The notes under the pieces: generated by a model | What the model saw: only the letters and a program-made list of their open reading frames with translations | The model's database searches: none | What the model was told of the DNA's origin: nothing | Shown: one piece after another, positions 40,201 through 48,783 of the stretch | Layout: the number at the start of each line of letters is the position of its first letter | Position numbering within the stretch: the stretch's first letter is position 1 | Program-made: the position numbers and the translations under genes | Source: Acidobacteriota bacterium | Lineage (GTDB): Bacteria; Acidobacteriota; Thermoanaerobaculia; UBA5066; Gp7-AA6 | DNA length: 48,969 nucleotides | Direction of reading: 5' to 3' | NCBI GenBank assembly: GCA_003222385.1 | Contig: QHVV01000079.1 | Coordinates: 1 to 48,969 of the forward strand

Positions 40201-40345
40201 GGCCGAGCAGGCCCGGCTCGAGACCACTCTCGAGCCCGCGCGCAGGCTTCTCACCGACTCGGAGGGAGCTTCCGCCTGGGTCGAAGGGTGGTCGACTCCG
40301 GTCGAAAAGACGGTCGAAGCCGCGTTGGGCGCGGACGCCGGCTGA
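37247..40345 (+). CDS. Ser/Thr protein kinase fused to STAND-type ATPase and TPR repeats
   Basis: Kinase: GQGGMGEVYRARD, VAIKILP, IVHRDLKPENLML, KILDFGLAR. ATPase: RFVGREKERKAL, LTGFGGIGKTRLALE, LLVLDNFEQ, VVTSRSPL, GLPLALELAAAR. C-terminal ~40-aa TPRs. Confidence 0.93.
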   Translation: MALSPGSRLGPHEILAPLGQGGMGEVYRARDTRLGREVAIKILPAALATNADRLGQLEREARSASALNHPNIVTIYEIGSADSTFYIAMELVEGVSLRDLIVAGQIPLRRLLSIAAQVADGLAKAHGAGIVHRDLKPENLMLSNDGFVKILDFGLARVFPVRSESVSSDSTSDHGEVAGSGIAGTIGYMSPEQASGRPLDFRSDQFSLGAVLYELATGSRAFHRDTPVQTLAAILEDDPDPIASVNARLPAPFCWVVERCLAKNPADRYASTRDLARDLAGLRDRLLESPAEARGAGPVNLPVARTRFVGREKERKALSALLDRPDARIVTLTGFGGIGKTRLALEVAQEISDRFPAGVSFVPLELARDADQMVAAISRVLGVRESVGQTLADSLKDHLASTARVPMLLVLDNFEQLQSAAATVADLVVAGARLQVVVTSRSPLHVYGEFEFPVPPLALPDVENLPSVERLSSYESVALFLQRAQAIKPDFALTKENASAIADVCARLEGLPLALELAAARVKLLTPAAMQAKLQKRLQLLTGGALDLPARQRTLRGAIEWSHDLLNESEQKLFRRLSVFVGGCTLEAVEAVANTRDDLGSDVLDGISSLVDKSLMRQVETAGEEPRFVMLETIREYALERLAAAADEPITRRSHAAYCLVLAEEVGSADSGIDSAEWLDRCDREHENFRAALDNLWRNGEAQWGLRLAGALFQFWERRELITEGREWLEKVLSLPGAAVRDKVRARAVFAAGVLAGAQKDYASAQALLTESLEINRETDDKWAAAVSLNALAVTALDQRDVASARTLSEQNLEVWRELGDRAAVARSLSNLASVVKEQADYPLAHSLYEEALATFREIGDATAAARVLNKQGDVAREQGRTSEARALYEQSLATFREFGDRWGTALALADLGNLARGRGDLSSARSLYRDSLRIFQELDYKRGVAQILENFACVAADQGEAKTALSFAGAAAALRNALGTPLHPAEQARLETTLEPARRLLTDSEGASAWVEGWSTPVEKTVEAALGADAG

Positions 40346-40354
40346 AGAGGCGGT

Positions 40355-40627
40355 TCAGACCGCCGTCATCGGGTCGACCAGCCGCCGGACAGCCGAGATG
40401 CGGTTCGCCGGGAACTGGCCTCGTTTCGCGTGCTCGCGGATCAAGGCCTCGTCGGGGGCGATATAGACGCAGTACATCTTGTCCCCGGTGACGTAACTGT
40501 GCAGCCACTGGATTTCGGGTCCGAGCGACGTCAGGATCTCGTTCGACTTCCGCGCGATCGCTTTGACTTCCGCGTCCGAGAGATTTCCCAGACCCGGGAT
40601 TTCCCGTTCAATGACGTATTTCGGCAT
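40355..40627 (-). CDS. DUF4242-family protein
   Basis: MPKYVIEREIPGLGNLSDAEVKAIARKSNEILTSLGPEIQWLHSYVTGDKMYCVYIAPDEALIREHAKRGQFPANRISAVRRLVDPMTA. Confidence 0.8.
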   Translation of the reverse strand: MPKYVIEREIPGLGNLSDAEVKAIARKSNEILTSLGPEIQWLHSYVTGDKMYCVYIAPDEALIREHAKRGQFPANRISAVRRLVDPMTAV

Positions 40628-40789
40628 GGGCCCTCCGAGCCGGGATGCTAGCAAACGTGCCGGCCCCGACCTTCGTCGAATGTTCTTCCGTCACAACTTC
40701 CGGGGCAAAAAAACCTTTGGAACGCAGGCTCGTCCCGGTCTAGACTCTGTGGGTTTCAAAACAAGACCGGTCCACGGAAAGGGAGAGTC

Positions 40790-41632
40790 ATGAAAAGAAC
40801 GTTCTTGGTCTTTGCCGTTCTGGCCGTCGCTTCGTTCGCTCTTGCGCAGCGGATCGACGATACGAACGGAAAGCACACGCAACTGTATCCAACCAAAGAC
40901 AAGGCGCCCGGTTGGGCCAAGCCCGGCGGCGCCGGTGGACAGAACCTGACCAATCACGGCGGGCCCGTGATCCAGAGTGCGAAGGTCGTGTCGATCTTCT
41001 GGGGCCCGTCCTGGGGGAGCGGCGGCACGCTGGGCGGGCTCGCCAGCGAGATCATGGGCTTCTTCTCCCAGTTCGGCTCGACCGGCGAGTACAAGGTGAT
41101 CACGCAGTACTCCGGGATTCAGGCGACGAACCTCACGAACCAGTTCTGGTGGGATACCTCCGCCGCACCGACCAACGTGAGCGACTCCAACGTTGAGGCT
41201 GAAGTGGTCCGGTCCTTCAGCCACGTGGGAATCGACGCGAACACCGTTTATGAGGTGTTCCTGCCCGCCGGCTCCTACGCGTCGTACGGAAGCTCGACTT
41301 CGTGCGGTGGTCCGAACCTCCAGTTCTGCGCGTACCACAGCAACTTCAACTACAACGGAACGGACATCAAGTACGCCTCGATGCCCTATCCGAGCTGCGG
41401 CGGCTGCCACTGGAGCGGCTTTACCGTGGGAAACGACTTCGAGCACTTCGCCTGCCATGAGACACGTGAAGCGGTCACCGATCCCGACGGGAATGCCTGG
41501 TTCGACCGGCGTGGCTACGAGGCGGACGACAAATGCGCCTGGTCGCCCGCTCCCTTCCTCGGGACCGGCGGATACGGCTATCAGTGGGAGTGGTCCAACG
41601 CCGTTTCCGGCTGCGTCAAGACCGCTCCGTAA
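40790..41632 (+). CDS. Secreted protein resembling EXORDIUM/PI-1-like family, with HExxE-type motif
   Basis: Signal peptide MKRTFLVFAVLAVASFALAQ; NHGGPVIQSAKVVSIFWGPSW; HFACHETREAVTDPDGNAWFDRRGYEADDKC. Confidence 0.55.
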   Translation: MKRTFLVFAVLAVASFALAQRIDDTNGKHTQLYPTKDKAPGWAKPGGAGGQNLTNHGGPVIQSAKVVSIFWGPSWGSGGTLGGLASEIMGFFSQFGSTGEYKVITQYSGIQATNLTNQFWWDTSAAPTNVSDSNVEAEVVRSFSHVGIDANTVYEVFLPAGSYASYGSSTSCGGPNLQFCAYHSNFNYNGTDIKYASMPYPSCGGCHWSGFTVGNDFEHFACHETREAVTDPDGNAWFDRRGYEADDKCAWSPAPFLGTGGYGYQWEWSNAVSGCVKTAP

Positions 41633-41659
41633 TCTTTCGAGAACTTCGCTTCCTCGAGG

Positions 41660-41682
41660 CCCCGGCGATGCCGGGGTCTTTT
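41660..41682. terminator. Likely Rho-independent terminator
   Basis: CCCCGGC-GAT-GCCGGGG followed by TCTTTT. Confidence 0.7.
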
Positions 41683-41705
41683 GTTATGGATATCCTTCGA
41701 GCTTC

Positions 41706-42749
41706 ATGACCGCATGGATGGTCCTGGCGTTCGCCGCGGCGATGGCGGCGCGGGAGCCGGCTGCTCTCTCGGTGGGGACCGCGACGGCCGCGCCCGGCCG
41801 GAGGGTCTTCGGCGCGATCGAGGTGCCCGCCGGCGTGGACGCGGCGACCCGCATCGACGTTGCCGTGATCCGCGGGACGAAGCCGGGGCCGGTCCTCGCT
41901 CTGGTCTCGGGCGCGCACGGGACGGAGTACGCCTCGATCGTCGCGGTCTCGAAGCTCGTATCGGCGATCGATCCGGCGGCACTCTCGGGGACCGTCGTCC
42001 TGGTGCCGCTCGTCAACGTCGCGTCGTTCGAGCAGAAGGTCCCGCACGTCAATCCGGTGGACGGGAAGAGCATGAACCGCTTCTACCCGGGGCGGATGGA
42101 GGGAACGCAGACGGAGCGGGCTTCGTTTCTCCTCACGCGGGAGGTCGTCGAGAAGTGCGATCACCTGATCGACCTGCACGGGGGCGACCTCGACGAGGAC
42201 CTGCGGCCCTACAGCTACTGGACGAAGACGGGTAACGCCGCGCAGGACGCCGTCTCGCGCGAGATGGTCCTCGCCTTCGGGCTCGACCACGTGATCGTCT
42301 CCACCGACCGGCCGAAGGATCCGCAGGCGTCGCGATACCTCGAGAACACCGCGACCACCCGCGGAAAGCCCTCGATCACGGTCGAGGCGGGCCACGCCGG
42401 GACGGTCGAGCCCGACGACGTCGCCGCGCTCGTCGACGGATGTCTCTCGGTGATGCGGTACCTGAAGATGCTGCCGGGAGCTCCCACCCGCGTGGAGCAT
42501 CCGGTGTGGATCGACTCGGTCAAGACGGTTGCGAGCGGAGAGACCGGCCTCTTCTATCCCACCGTCCGCCGAGGGACTTATGTCGCCGAGGGAATGACCG
42601 TCGGCTACGTGACCGACTTCGTGGGCCGCCGGATCTTCGAGGCTCGCGCGCCGGCGTCTGGCGTCGTCCTCTACGTCTGCGCGGTGCCGTCGATGAAGAA
42701 AGGCGACACGGTGGCGAACGTCGGCACGATCGCCGCCTCTCCGCCGTGA
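41706..42749 (+). CDS. Succinylglutamate desuccinylase/aspartoacylase (M14-like) family protein
   Basis: LALVSGAHGTEYASIVAV (HGxE), VPLVNVASFEQKVPHVNPVDGKSMNRFYPG, HLIDLHGGD, TVEAGHAG. Confidence 0.85.
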   Translation: MTAWMVLAFAAAMAAREPAALSVGTATAAPGRRVFGAIEVPAGVDAATRIDVAVIRGTKPGPVLALVSGAHGTEYASIVAVSKLVSAIDPAALSGTVVLVPLVNVASFEQKVPHVNPVDGKSMNRFYPGRMEGTQTERASFLLTREVVEKCDHLIDLHGGDLDEDLRPYSYWTKTGNAAQDAVSREMVLAFGLDHVIVSTDRPKDPQASRYLENTATTRGKPSITVEAGHAGTVEPDDVAALVDGCLSVMRYLKMLPGAPTRVEHPVWIDSVKTVASGETGLFYPTVRRGTYVAEGMTVGYVTDFVGRRIFEARAPASGVVLYVCAVPSMKKGDTVANVGTIAASPP

Positions 42750-42817
42750 GCCTCGCCGCCGGAACGCGCGCGGGGCGCGAGGCCGGAATTCGTCGAGGTT
42801 AGAATGCGCCGGCTTCG

Positions 42818-45427
42818 ATGACAATTTCGGCTGGCTCGCGTCTCGGACCTTACGAGATCCTCGTCCCTCTGGGCGCCGGAGGCATGGGAGAGGTCTATCG
42901 GGCGCGCGACGGGCGGCTGGGTCGCGAAGTCGCGGTCAAAGTTCTCTCGGAAGAGTTCTCGGCCGATCCCGACCGTCGCAAGCGCTTCGAGCAGGAGGCG
43001 CGCTCCGCTTCTGCGCTGAACCACCCCAACATCGTGACGATCCATGAGATCGGGTCTTCCAACTCGACCACGTACATCGCGATGGAGTTCGTGGACGGCC
43101 AGACCTTGCGCGAAATGCTGCACACCGGCCCGTTGCCCACGAGGCGACTCCTGGACCTGGCCTTCCAGGTCGCCGACGGTCTCGCCAAGGCCCACTCCGC
43201 GGGCATCGTTCACCGGGATCTGAAGCCCGAGAACGTGATGGTCTCGCGGGACGGCGTCGTGAAGATTCTCGATTTCGGGCTGGCGAAGCTCGTGAAGTCC
43301 ACGCCCGAGGAGTCATCGCACCTTCCCACCACGACGAATCACACGAAAGCCGGAACCGTCCTCGGGACCGTCGGATACATGTCGCCGGAGCAGGCGAGCG
43401 GGAAGCCCGCGGACTTTCGCTCGGACCAGTTCTCCCTGGGCGCGATTCTCTACGAGCTCGCGACGGGCAAGCGCGCTTTCCAGAGAGGGACCTCCGCCGA
43501 GACGCTGACCGCGATCATTCGCGAGGAGCCGGAGCCTCCGGCCGCGTTGAACCCGGCCATCCCCACGCCGTTCCGCTGGATCCTCGAGAGATGCCTCCAG
43601 AAAGACCCGGAAGAGCGTTACGCCTCCACGCGGGACCTCGCCCGCGACATCAAGAGCGTCCGGGAGCACCTTTCGGCCCTCTCGGAGCCCTCCTCGCCGG
43701 GAGATGCGGTTCGGCCGGCCGGGGCGAAGATGCCGCGGAAACGCGGGCGATTTCTCCGGATGGCAGTCGGCGCGGCCGCTCTCCTCGCGGCGCTCGGGGC
43801 CGGCGCTCTCCTTCACAAGAGCGTCGCGAAATCGACTCCCCCTTCCTACCAGCAGATCACGTTCAGCAGCGGGACGATCCGCGCGGCCCGGTTCGCGCCG
43901 GACGGCCAGACGATCATTTACAGCGCCGCGTGGGACGGAAAACCGCTGAAGCTCTACCTCAAACACCCGAGCAGCCCGGATTCGCTCCCGCTCGACATTC
44001 CGAGCGCCAACCTCCTGGGGATCTCTCCATCGGGGGAGATGGCGATCGCTCTCGATTGTGCGTCGAGTCATCCCGGAATCTGCCGGGGAACCCTCGCCCG
44101 CGCGGCGCTGACCGGCGGCGCGCCGCGACGCGTCGCGGAGGGTATCCAGGACGCCGACTGGTCTTCGGACGGCTCGAACATGCTCGTCGCGCGCGACGCC
44201 GGCGGAAAAGCGCGCATCGAGTATCCCCAGGGCAAACAGCTCTACGAGACGTCCGGGCACGTGAGCTATGCGCGCCTCTCGCCGAAAGGCGATCTGATCG
44301 CGTTTCTCGATCATCCTTTTCCGCTCGACGATGCCGGAACGGTCGCGGTGATCGACCTCGCCGGAAAGAAGAAGACCTTGACCGGTCAATGGGCGAGCGA
44401 GCACGGCCTCGCCTGGGCGCCCTCCGGAGAAGAGATCTGGTTCACCGCCACCGAGGCGGGAGCGAATCGGTCGCTTTACGCCGTGACGCTCTCGGGCCGC
44501 CTCCGGGTGGTGGCGCGAGTCCCGGGCGGGCTGAAGCTCCACGACATCGCGCGGAACGGGCGGATCCTGCTGACCCGCGAGAGCCCGCGCGTTGGAATCA
44601 TCGGGATGCTGAAGGGGGATGCGCGCGAACGGGACATGTCGTTCCTGGACTATTCGTTCGCGGCAGATCTCGCGAGCGACGCGCAGACGCTCCTCTTCGA
44701 CGAAGAGGGCGAAGCCGGCGGCGCAAACTACACCGTTCACCTGCGGCACGCCGACCAGTCGCCGGTCGTCCGGCTCGGCGAAGGAAATGCCCTGGCGCTT
44801 TCGCCCGACGGAACGTGGGCGCTCTCGATGCTTCCGGCCGCGAACTCTCCGTTTCTGCTCCTCCCCACCGGAACCGGAGAGCGAAAACAGATTCCGACCT
44901 TGGGAGTGACCGCCGAGCAGGCCGCGACCTGGTCGCCCGACAGCAAGACCATCTACTTCGCGGGTCGGGAAGCCAACCACTCCCTCCGCGTGTACTCCCA
45001 GAGCATCGAAGGGGGAAAGCCCCGCGCGGTCACTCCGGAAGGAATCACGGCCGCGCTGCCCGGTTTCGCGATCTCGCCGAACGGCTTGCTGCTCGCCGCC
45101 GTCGGTCCGGATCACAGGCTGGCCGTCTTCCCGGTAGGCGGCGGCTCCCCGCGCCCCGTTGCCGGAGCGCTCGAAGGCGAGTTCCCCCTGCGCTTCACGA
45201 GCGACAGCCGCGCACTCTACGTCTGGAAACGCGGCGAGGTCCCGGCTCGAATTACCCGGATCGAGATCGAGACGGGAAAGCGGGAGACGTGGAAGGACCT
45301 CCTCCCGGCCGACCCCGCCGGTGTGGAACGCATCTCGAACGTCCTGGTGACCCCGGACGGCAAAGGCTACGCGTACTGCTTCGCGCGACTGCTGTCGGAC
45401 CTCTTCGTCGTGCAAGGGCTGAAATAG
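42818..45427 (+). CDS. Ser/Thr protein kinase (PknB-type) with TM and C-terminal TolB/WD40-like beta-propeller
   Basis: GAGGMGEVYRARD; IVHRDLKPENVMV; KILDFGLAKL; TM MAVGAAALLAALGAGALL; repeated FAPDGQTIIYS / SSDGSNMLV / WSPDSKTIYFAG. Confidence 0.93.
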   Translation: MTISAGSRLGPYEILVPLGAGGMGEVYRARDGRLGREVAVKVLSEEFSADPDRRKRFEQEARSASALNHPNIVTIHEIGSSNSTTYIAMEFVDGQTLREMLHTGPLPTRRLLDLAFQVADGLAKAHSAGIVHRDLKPENVMVSRDGVVKILDFGLAKLVKSTPEESSHLPTTTNHTKAGTVLGTVGYMSPEQASGKPADFRSDQFSLGAILYELATGKRAFQRGTSAETLTAIIREEPEPPAALNPAIPTPFRWILERCLQKDPEERYASTRDLARDIKSVREHLSALSEPSSPGDAVRPAGAKMPRKRGRFLRMAVGAAALLAALGAGALLHKSVAKSTPPSYQQITFSSGTIRAARFAPDGQTIIYSAAWDGKPLKLYLKHPSSPDSLPLDIPSANLLGISPSGEMAIALDCASSHPGICRGTLARAALTGGAPRRVAEGIQDADWSSDGSNMLVARDAGGKARIEYPQGKQLYETSGHVSYARLSPKGDLIAFLDHPFPLDDAGTVAVIDLAGKKKTLTGQWASEHGLAWAPSGEEIWFTATEAGANRSLYAVTLSGRLRVVARVPGGLKLHDIARNGRILLTRESPRVGIIGMLKGDARERDMSFLDYSFAADLASDAQTLLFDEEGEAGGANYTVHLRHADQSPVVRLGEGNALALSPDGTWALSMLPAANSPFLLLPTGTGERKQIPTLGVTAEQAATWSPDSKTIYFAGREANHSLRVYSQSIEGGKPRAVTPEGITAALPGFAISPNGLLLAAVGPDHRLAVFPVGGGSPRPVAGALEGEFPLRFTSDSRALYVWKRGEVPARITRIEIETGKRETWKDLLPADPAGVERISNVLVTPDGKGYAYCFARLLSDLFVVQGLK

Positions 45428-45456
45428 GGGAACCGGTAACCGTCTCTCATTTTGCG

Positions 45457-45494
45457 CCCGTGGTTGCATTATGATTCCATTATGGAACCACGGG
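45457..45494 (+). promoter_or_regulatory. Putative toxin-antitoxin operator
   Basis: Perfect 9-bp inverted repeat CCCGTGGTT-N20-AACCACGGG, enclosing two CATTATG boxes (45467-45473, 45478-45484) 11 bp apart. Confidence 0.55.
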
Positions 45495-45505
45495 GAAAAA
45501 GACGT

Positions 45506-45708
45506 ATGGCAACGGTGACCGTCAAGGACCTGCCCGAGAAGCTGCACCGCCAGCTCAAGGTCCGGGCCCGCCAGCATCGTCGCAGTCTGAACAGCGAAAT
45601 CCTGGCCGTCCTGGAGGAGGCGCGCGCGCTGCGGCGGTTCGAAGCCGTGTCGGCGGACGTCTCACGGACTCCGACCTCGCGGCCTTTCGGGGCGCGGGAC
45701 GCCGATGA
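45506..45708 (+). pseudogene. FitA/VapB-like antitoxin, apparently frameshifted
   Basis: Frame A: MATVTVKDLPEKLHRQLKVRARQHRRSLNSEILAVLEEARALRRF...; frame B ends with VGGRLTDSDLAAFRGAGRR* whose TGA (45706-45708) overlaps the toxin ATG (45705). The two parts lie in different frames. Confidence 0.65.
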
Positions 45709-46094
45709 TCGTGGTGGACACGAACGTGCTCGCCTATCTGTGGCTTCCGGGGGAGCGCACGACGGCCGCGGAGCGTCTGCTGAAGAGAGACCCGGACTGG
45801 AATGCTCCACTCCTGTGGCGCTCCGAGTTTCGCAGCGTGCTCGCCGGGTGCCTCCGCCGGGGGGACGTGAGCTTCGAGACGGCATTGGAGATTGCCGACG
45901 GGGCGGAAGGTCAGATGCGCGGGCGCGAATTTTCGGTGCCTTCCACGCAGGTGCTCGCCCGGGTCCAGACGTCGGAGTGTTCGGCATACGATTGCGAGTA
46001 CGTCGTCCTTGCGGAGGAGCTGGGGGTCTCTCTCGTCACGTCCGACGGGAAGCTGCTGAAGTCGTTCCCCGCGATCGCTCGTCCGCTGGGATAG
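45705..46094 (+). CDS. PIN-domain toxin (FitB/VapC-like)
   Basis: MIVVDTNVLAYLWLPGE...LLWRSEFRSVLAG...AYDCEYVVLAEELGVSLVTSDGKLLKSFP; PIN acidic residues appear retained. Confidence 0.88.
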   Translation: MIVVDTNVLAYLWLPGERTTAAERLLKRDPDWNAPLLWRSEFRSVLAGCLRRGDVSFETALEIADGAEGQMRGREFSVPSTQVLARVQTSECSAYDCEYVVLAEELGVSLVTSDGKLLKSFPAIARPLG

Positions 46095-46107
46095 GGGGCA
46101 TCGCCGG

Positions 46108-48783
46108 ATGACGCTTTCCGCGGGGACCCGTCTCGGTCCGTACGAGATCCTGACGCCGCTCGGCGCGGGCGGGATGGGCGAGGTCTACCGGGCGCGCGAC
46201 ACGCGGCTGGAGCGAACCGTCGCGATCAAAGTTCTGCCGTCGCACCTCTCGGCCTCGCCCGAATCCCGCCAGCGCTTCGAGCGCGAGGCCAAGACGATCT
46301 CCCAGCTCTCCCACCCGCACATCTGCGCGCTCCACGACGTCGGGCGCGAGGGCGAGACCGAGTACCTCGTCATGGAGTACCTGGAAGGCGAGACGCTCGC
46401 CGACCGGTTGCTCAAGGGTCCGCTGCCGCTCGAGCAGACTCTCCGATTCGGGATCCAGATTGCCGACGCTCTCGACAAGGCACACCGGCAGGGGATCGTG
46501 CATCGCGACCTGAAACCGGGCAACGTGATGCTGACCAAGTCGGGCGTGAAGCTCCTGGACTTCGGGCTGGCCAAGGGGTTGGCGGCGGCGCAGCCATCGA
46601 CCGTCACTTCTCTTCCGACGCAACTCAACTTGACCCAGGAGGGGACGATCCTCGGGACGTTCCAGTACATGGCGCCGGAGCAGCTCGAGGGCAGGGAAGC
46701 CGACGCGCGGTCGGACATCTTCTCTTTCGGTTGCCTGCTCTACGAGATGGCGACCGGCAGCAAGGCCTTCGCGGGGACGTCGCAGGCGTCGTTGATCGGG
46801 GCGATCCTGCACACGGACCCCCCGCCGATCTCGAGGGCGCAGCCGATGTCGCCGCCCGCGCTCGATCACATCGTGAAGAAATGCCTGGCGAAGGACCCGG
46901 AGGAGCGCTGGCAGAACGCCGCGGATCTCGGGAGCGAGTTGAACTGGATCCGCGAAGGCGGCTCGCAGACCGGCGTTCCCTTGCCGGTGGTCTCGGTGCG
47001 GCGGAGCCGCGAGCGGCTCGGCTGGATCGTCGCGGCGGTCCTTCTGGCGGCGGCGATCGGTCTCGCTGCACGTCTCTTCACCCGGTCCGCGCCCGAGGCG
47101 AGGGTCCTTCGAGCCTCGATCCTTCCGCCGGAAGACTCGGAGTTCGTCTCCACGTGGATCGACGCGGGACCGGTCGAAATCTCTCCGGACGGGGAGCGAA
47201 TCGTCTTCACCGCAAGGAAGGGCGAAAGCCCCAATCTTCTCTGGGTGCGAAAGCTCTCGGAGTCGAGCGCGCATCCGCTCGCCGGCACGGAGGGTGCGCA
47301 GAGACCGTTCTGGTCTCCCGATGGACGGCACATCGGTTTCTTCGCGGACCGCTTCTTCAAGAAGATCGACGTCGAAGGTGGTCCGGTCTTCACGCTGGCG
47401 CCCGGTACGGAAAGCCGGGGTGGGACCTGGAACCGGGACGGGGTCATTCTCTTCACGCCGAGCGCAAGCGGACCGGTCTACCGGGTGTCCGCCGACGGCG
47501 GAAAAGTCACGGAAGCGACGGTCTACGGATCGATGGACTCGACGCATCGATACCCGCACTTCCTTCCGGACGGCAGGCACTTTCTCTATCTCGTCCGACA
47601 CGGCGGCGCCGGACGCGGTCGCGACCCCGAGGTTCGCGTGGGGTCGCTCGATTCGAAAGACTCGAAGCTCGTCCTGAACGTCGCCTCGAATGTCGTTTAC
47701 GCTTCGGGGCACCTGCTCTATGTCCGCGAAGGCGCTCTCGTCGCCCAGGAGTTCGATCCGGAGCGGCTCACCGTAAAGGGCGAGCCGGTCACGCTCGTCC
47801 CGGACGTTCTCATGGACGAGCGGTTCAGCCGCGGTGTTTTCTCGGCTTCGCCGGGAGGCGGGCTCGTCTACCAGACCGGAAAAGGACAGACGCTGTCGGC
47901 GCTCCGCTGGCTCGATCGCAACGGCGCGGTGCTCGAAACCGTGGGAGAGCCGGCGCTTTTTTTCAACGGCGGCGATCCGGAAATTTCGCCCGATGGGAGG
48001 CGCGCGACCACTTCGATCGTCGATCTCCGGACGGGACAGACTGACATCTGGATGATCGAGCTGGCAACCGGCACGCGAAGGCGGTTCACGACCGGGCCGG
48101 GCAGCAAGGAGTGGTGCGTATGGTCGCCCGACGGCGGCAGGGTCGCGCACAGCGTCTCCAACCCGCGGGGACCCGGTTACGACATCGTCCTGAAGCCGAT
48201 CGATGGTTCCGAGCCCGAGGTCATGCTCGCATCCGATCCGGTGGAATTCCAGGCACCGCTCGGCTTCTCACCGGACGGGAACTTTTTTCTCTATTCGAAG
48301 CGAAAGAACGACCGGGACGATCTCTGGATCCTTCCTCTTACCGGAGACCGGAAGCCCCGGCCGTTCCTGGCGACGCCCGCGCTCGAGCGGATCGGGCAGT
48401 TCTCGCCGAACGGACGGTACGTCGCATATCAGTCGGACGAGACGGGACGATTTGAAATCTATGTCGCGACGTTTCCGGGCGCGGGCAACCGATGGCCGAT
48501 CTCGCAGAACGGCGGCGTCGAGCCGCGCTGGAGTCGCGACGGCACGGAACTCTTCTACTTCTCCCCGGACAACCGGCTCATGGCGGCGCGAGTGAAAACC
48601 GACGGCGCCACTTTCGACGTCGGGGGCATTCAGCCTCTTTTCCAGGCGAGGATCCTGGGTCTCACCTACCGTTACAGCGTGGCGAACGACGGGAAGCGGT
48701 TTCTGGTCGTCGCCGGGCTGCCTCAGGACCTCTCGCCGATCACGATCCTGACAAACTGGACCGCGGAGCTCCCGAAGAAATGA
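46108..48783 (+). CDS. Ser/Thr protein kinase (PknB-type) with TM and TolB-like beta-propeller
   Basis: GAGGMGEVYRARD; IVHRDLKPGNVML; KLLDFGLAKG; TM LGWIVAAVLLAAAIGLAARL; ISPDGERIVFTA / FSPDGNFFLYSK repeats. Confidence 0.93.
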   Translation: MTLSAGTRLGPYEILTPLGAGGMGEVYRARDTRLERTVAIKVLPSHLSASPESRQRFEREAKTISQLSHPHICALHDVGREGETEYLVMEYLEGETLADRLLKGPLPLEQTLRFGIQIADALDKAHRQGIVHRDLKPGNVMLTKSGVKLLDFGLAKGLAAAQPSTVTSLPTQLNLTQEGTILGTFQYMAPEQLEGREADARSDIFSFGCLLYEMATGSKAFAGTSQASLIGAILHTDPPPISRAQPMSPPALDHIVKKCLAKDPEERWQNAADLGSELNWIREGGSQTGVPLPVVSVRRSRERLGWIVAAVLLAAAIGLAARLFTRSAPEARVLRASILPPEDSEFVSTWIDAGPVEISPDGERIVFTARKGESPNLLWVRKLSESSAHPLAGTEGAQRPFWSPDGRHIGFFADRFFKKIDVEGGPVFTLAPGTESRGGTWNRDGVILFTPSASGPVYRVSADGGKVTEATVYGSMDSTHRYPHFLPDGRHFLYLVRHGGAGRGRDPEVRVGSLDSKDSKLVLNVASNVVYASGHLLYVREGALVAQEFDPERLTVKGEPVTLVPDVLMDERFSRGVFSASPGGGLVYQTGKGQTLSALRWLDRNGAVLETVGEPALFFNGGDPEISPDGRRATTSIVDLRTGQTDIWMIELATGTRRRFTTGPGSKEWCVWSPDGGRVAHSVSNPRGPGYDIVLKPIDGSEPEVMLASDPVEFQAPLGFSPDGNFFLYSKRKNDRDDLWILPLTGDRKPRPFLATPALERIGQFSPNGRYVAYQSDETGRFEIYVATFPGAGNRWPISQNGGVEPRWSRDGTELFYFSPDNRLMAARVKTDGATFDVGGIQPLFQARILGLTYRYSVANDGKRFLVVAGLPQDLSPITILTNWTAELPKK

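Noticed and set aside
45452-46111. 219-aa ORF as a genuine antitoxin-extension protein
   Set aside because: After about residue 60 the translation is the alternative frame of a well-conserved PIN toxin gene, so the extension is best explained by a frameshift rather than a real fused protein.
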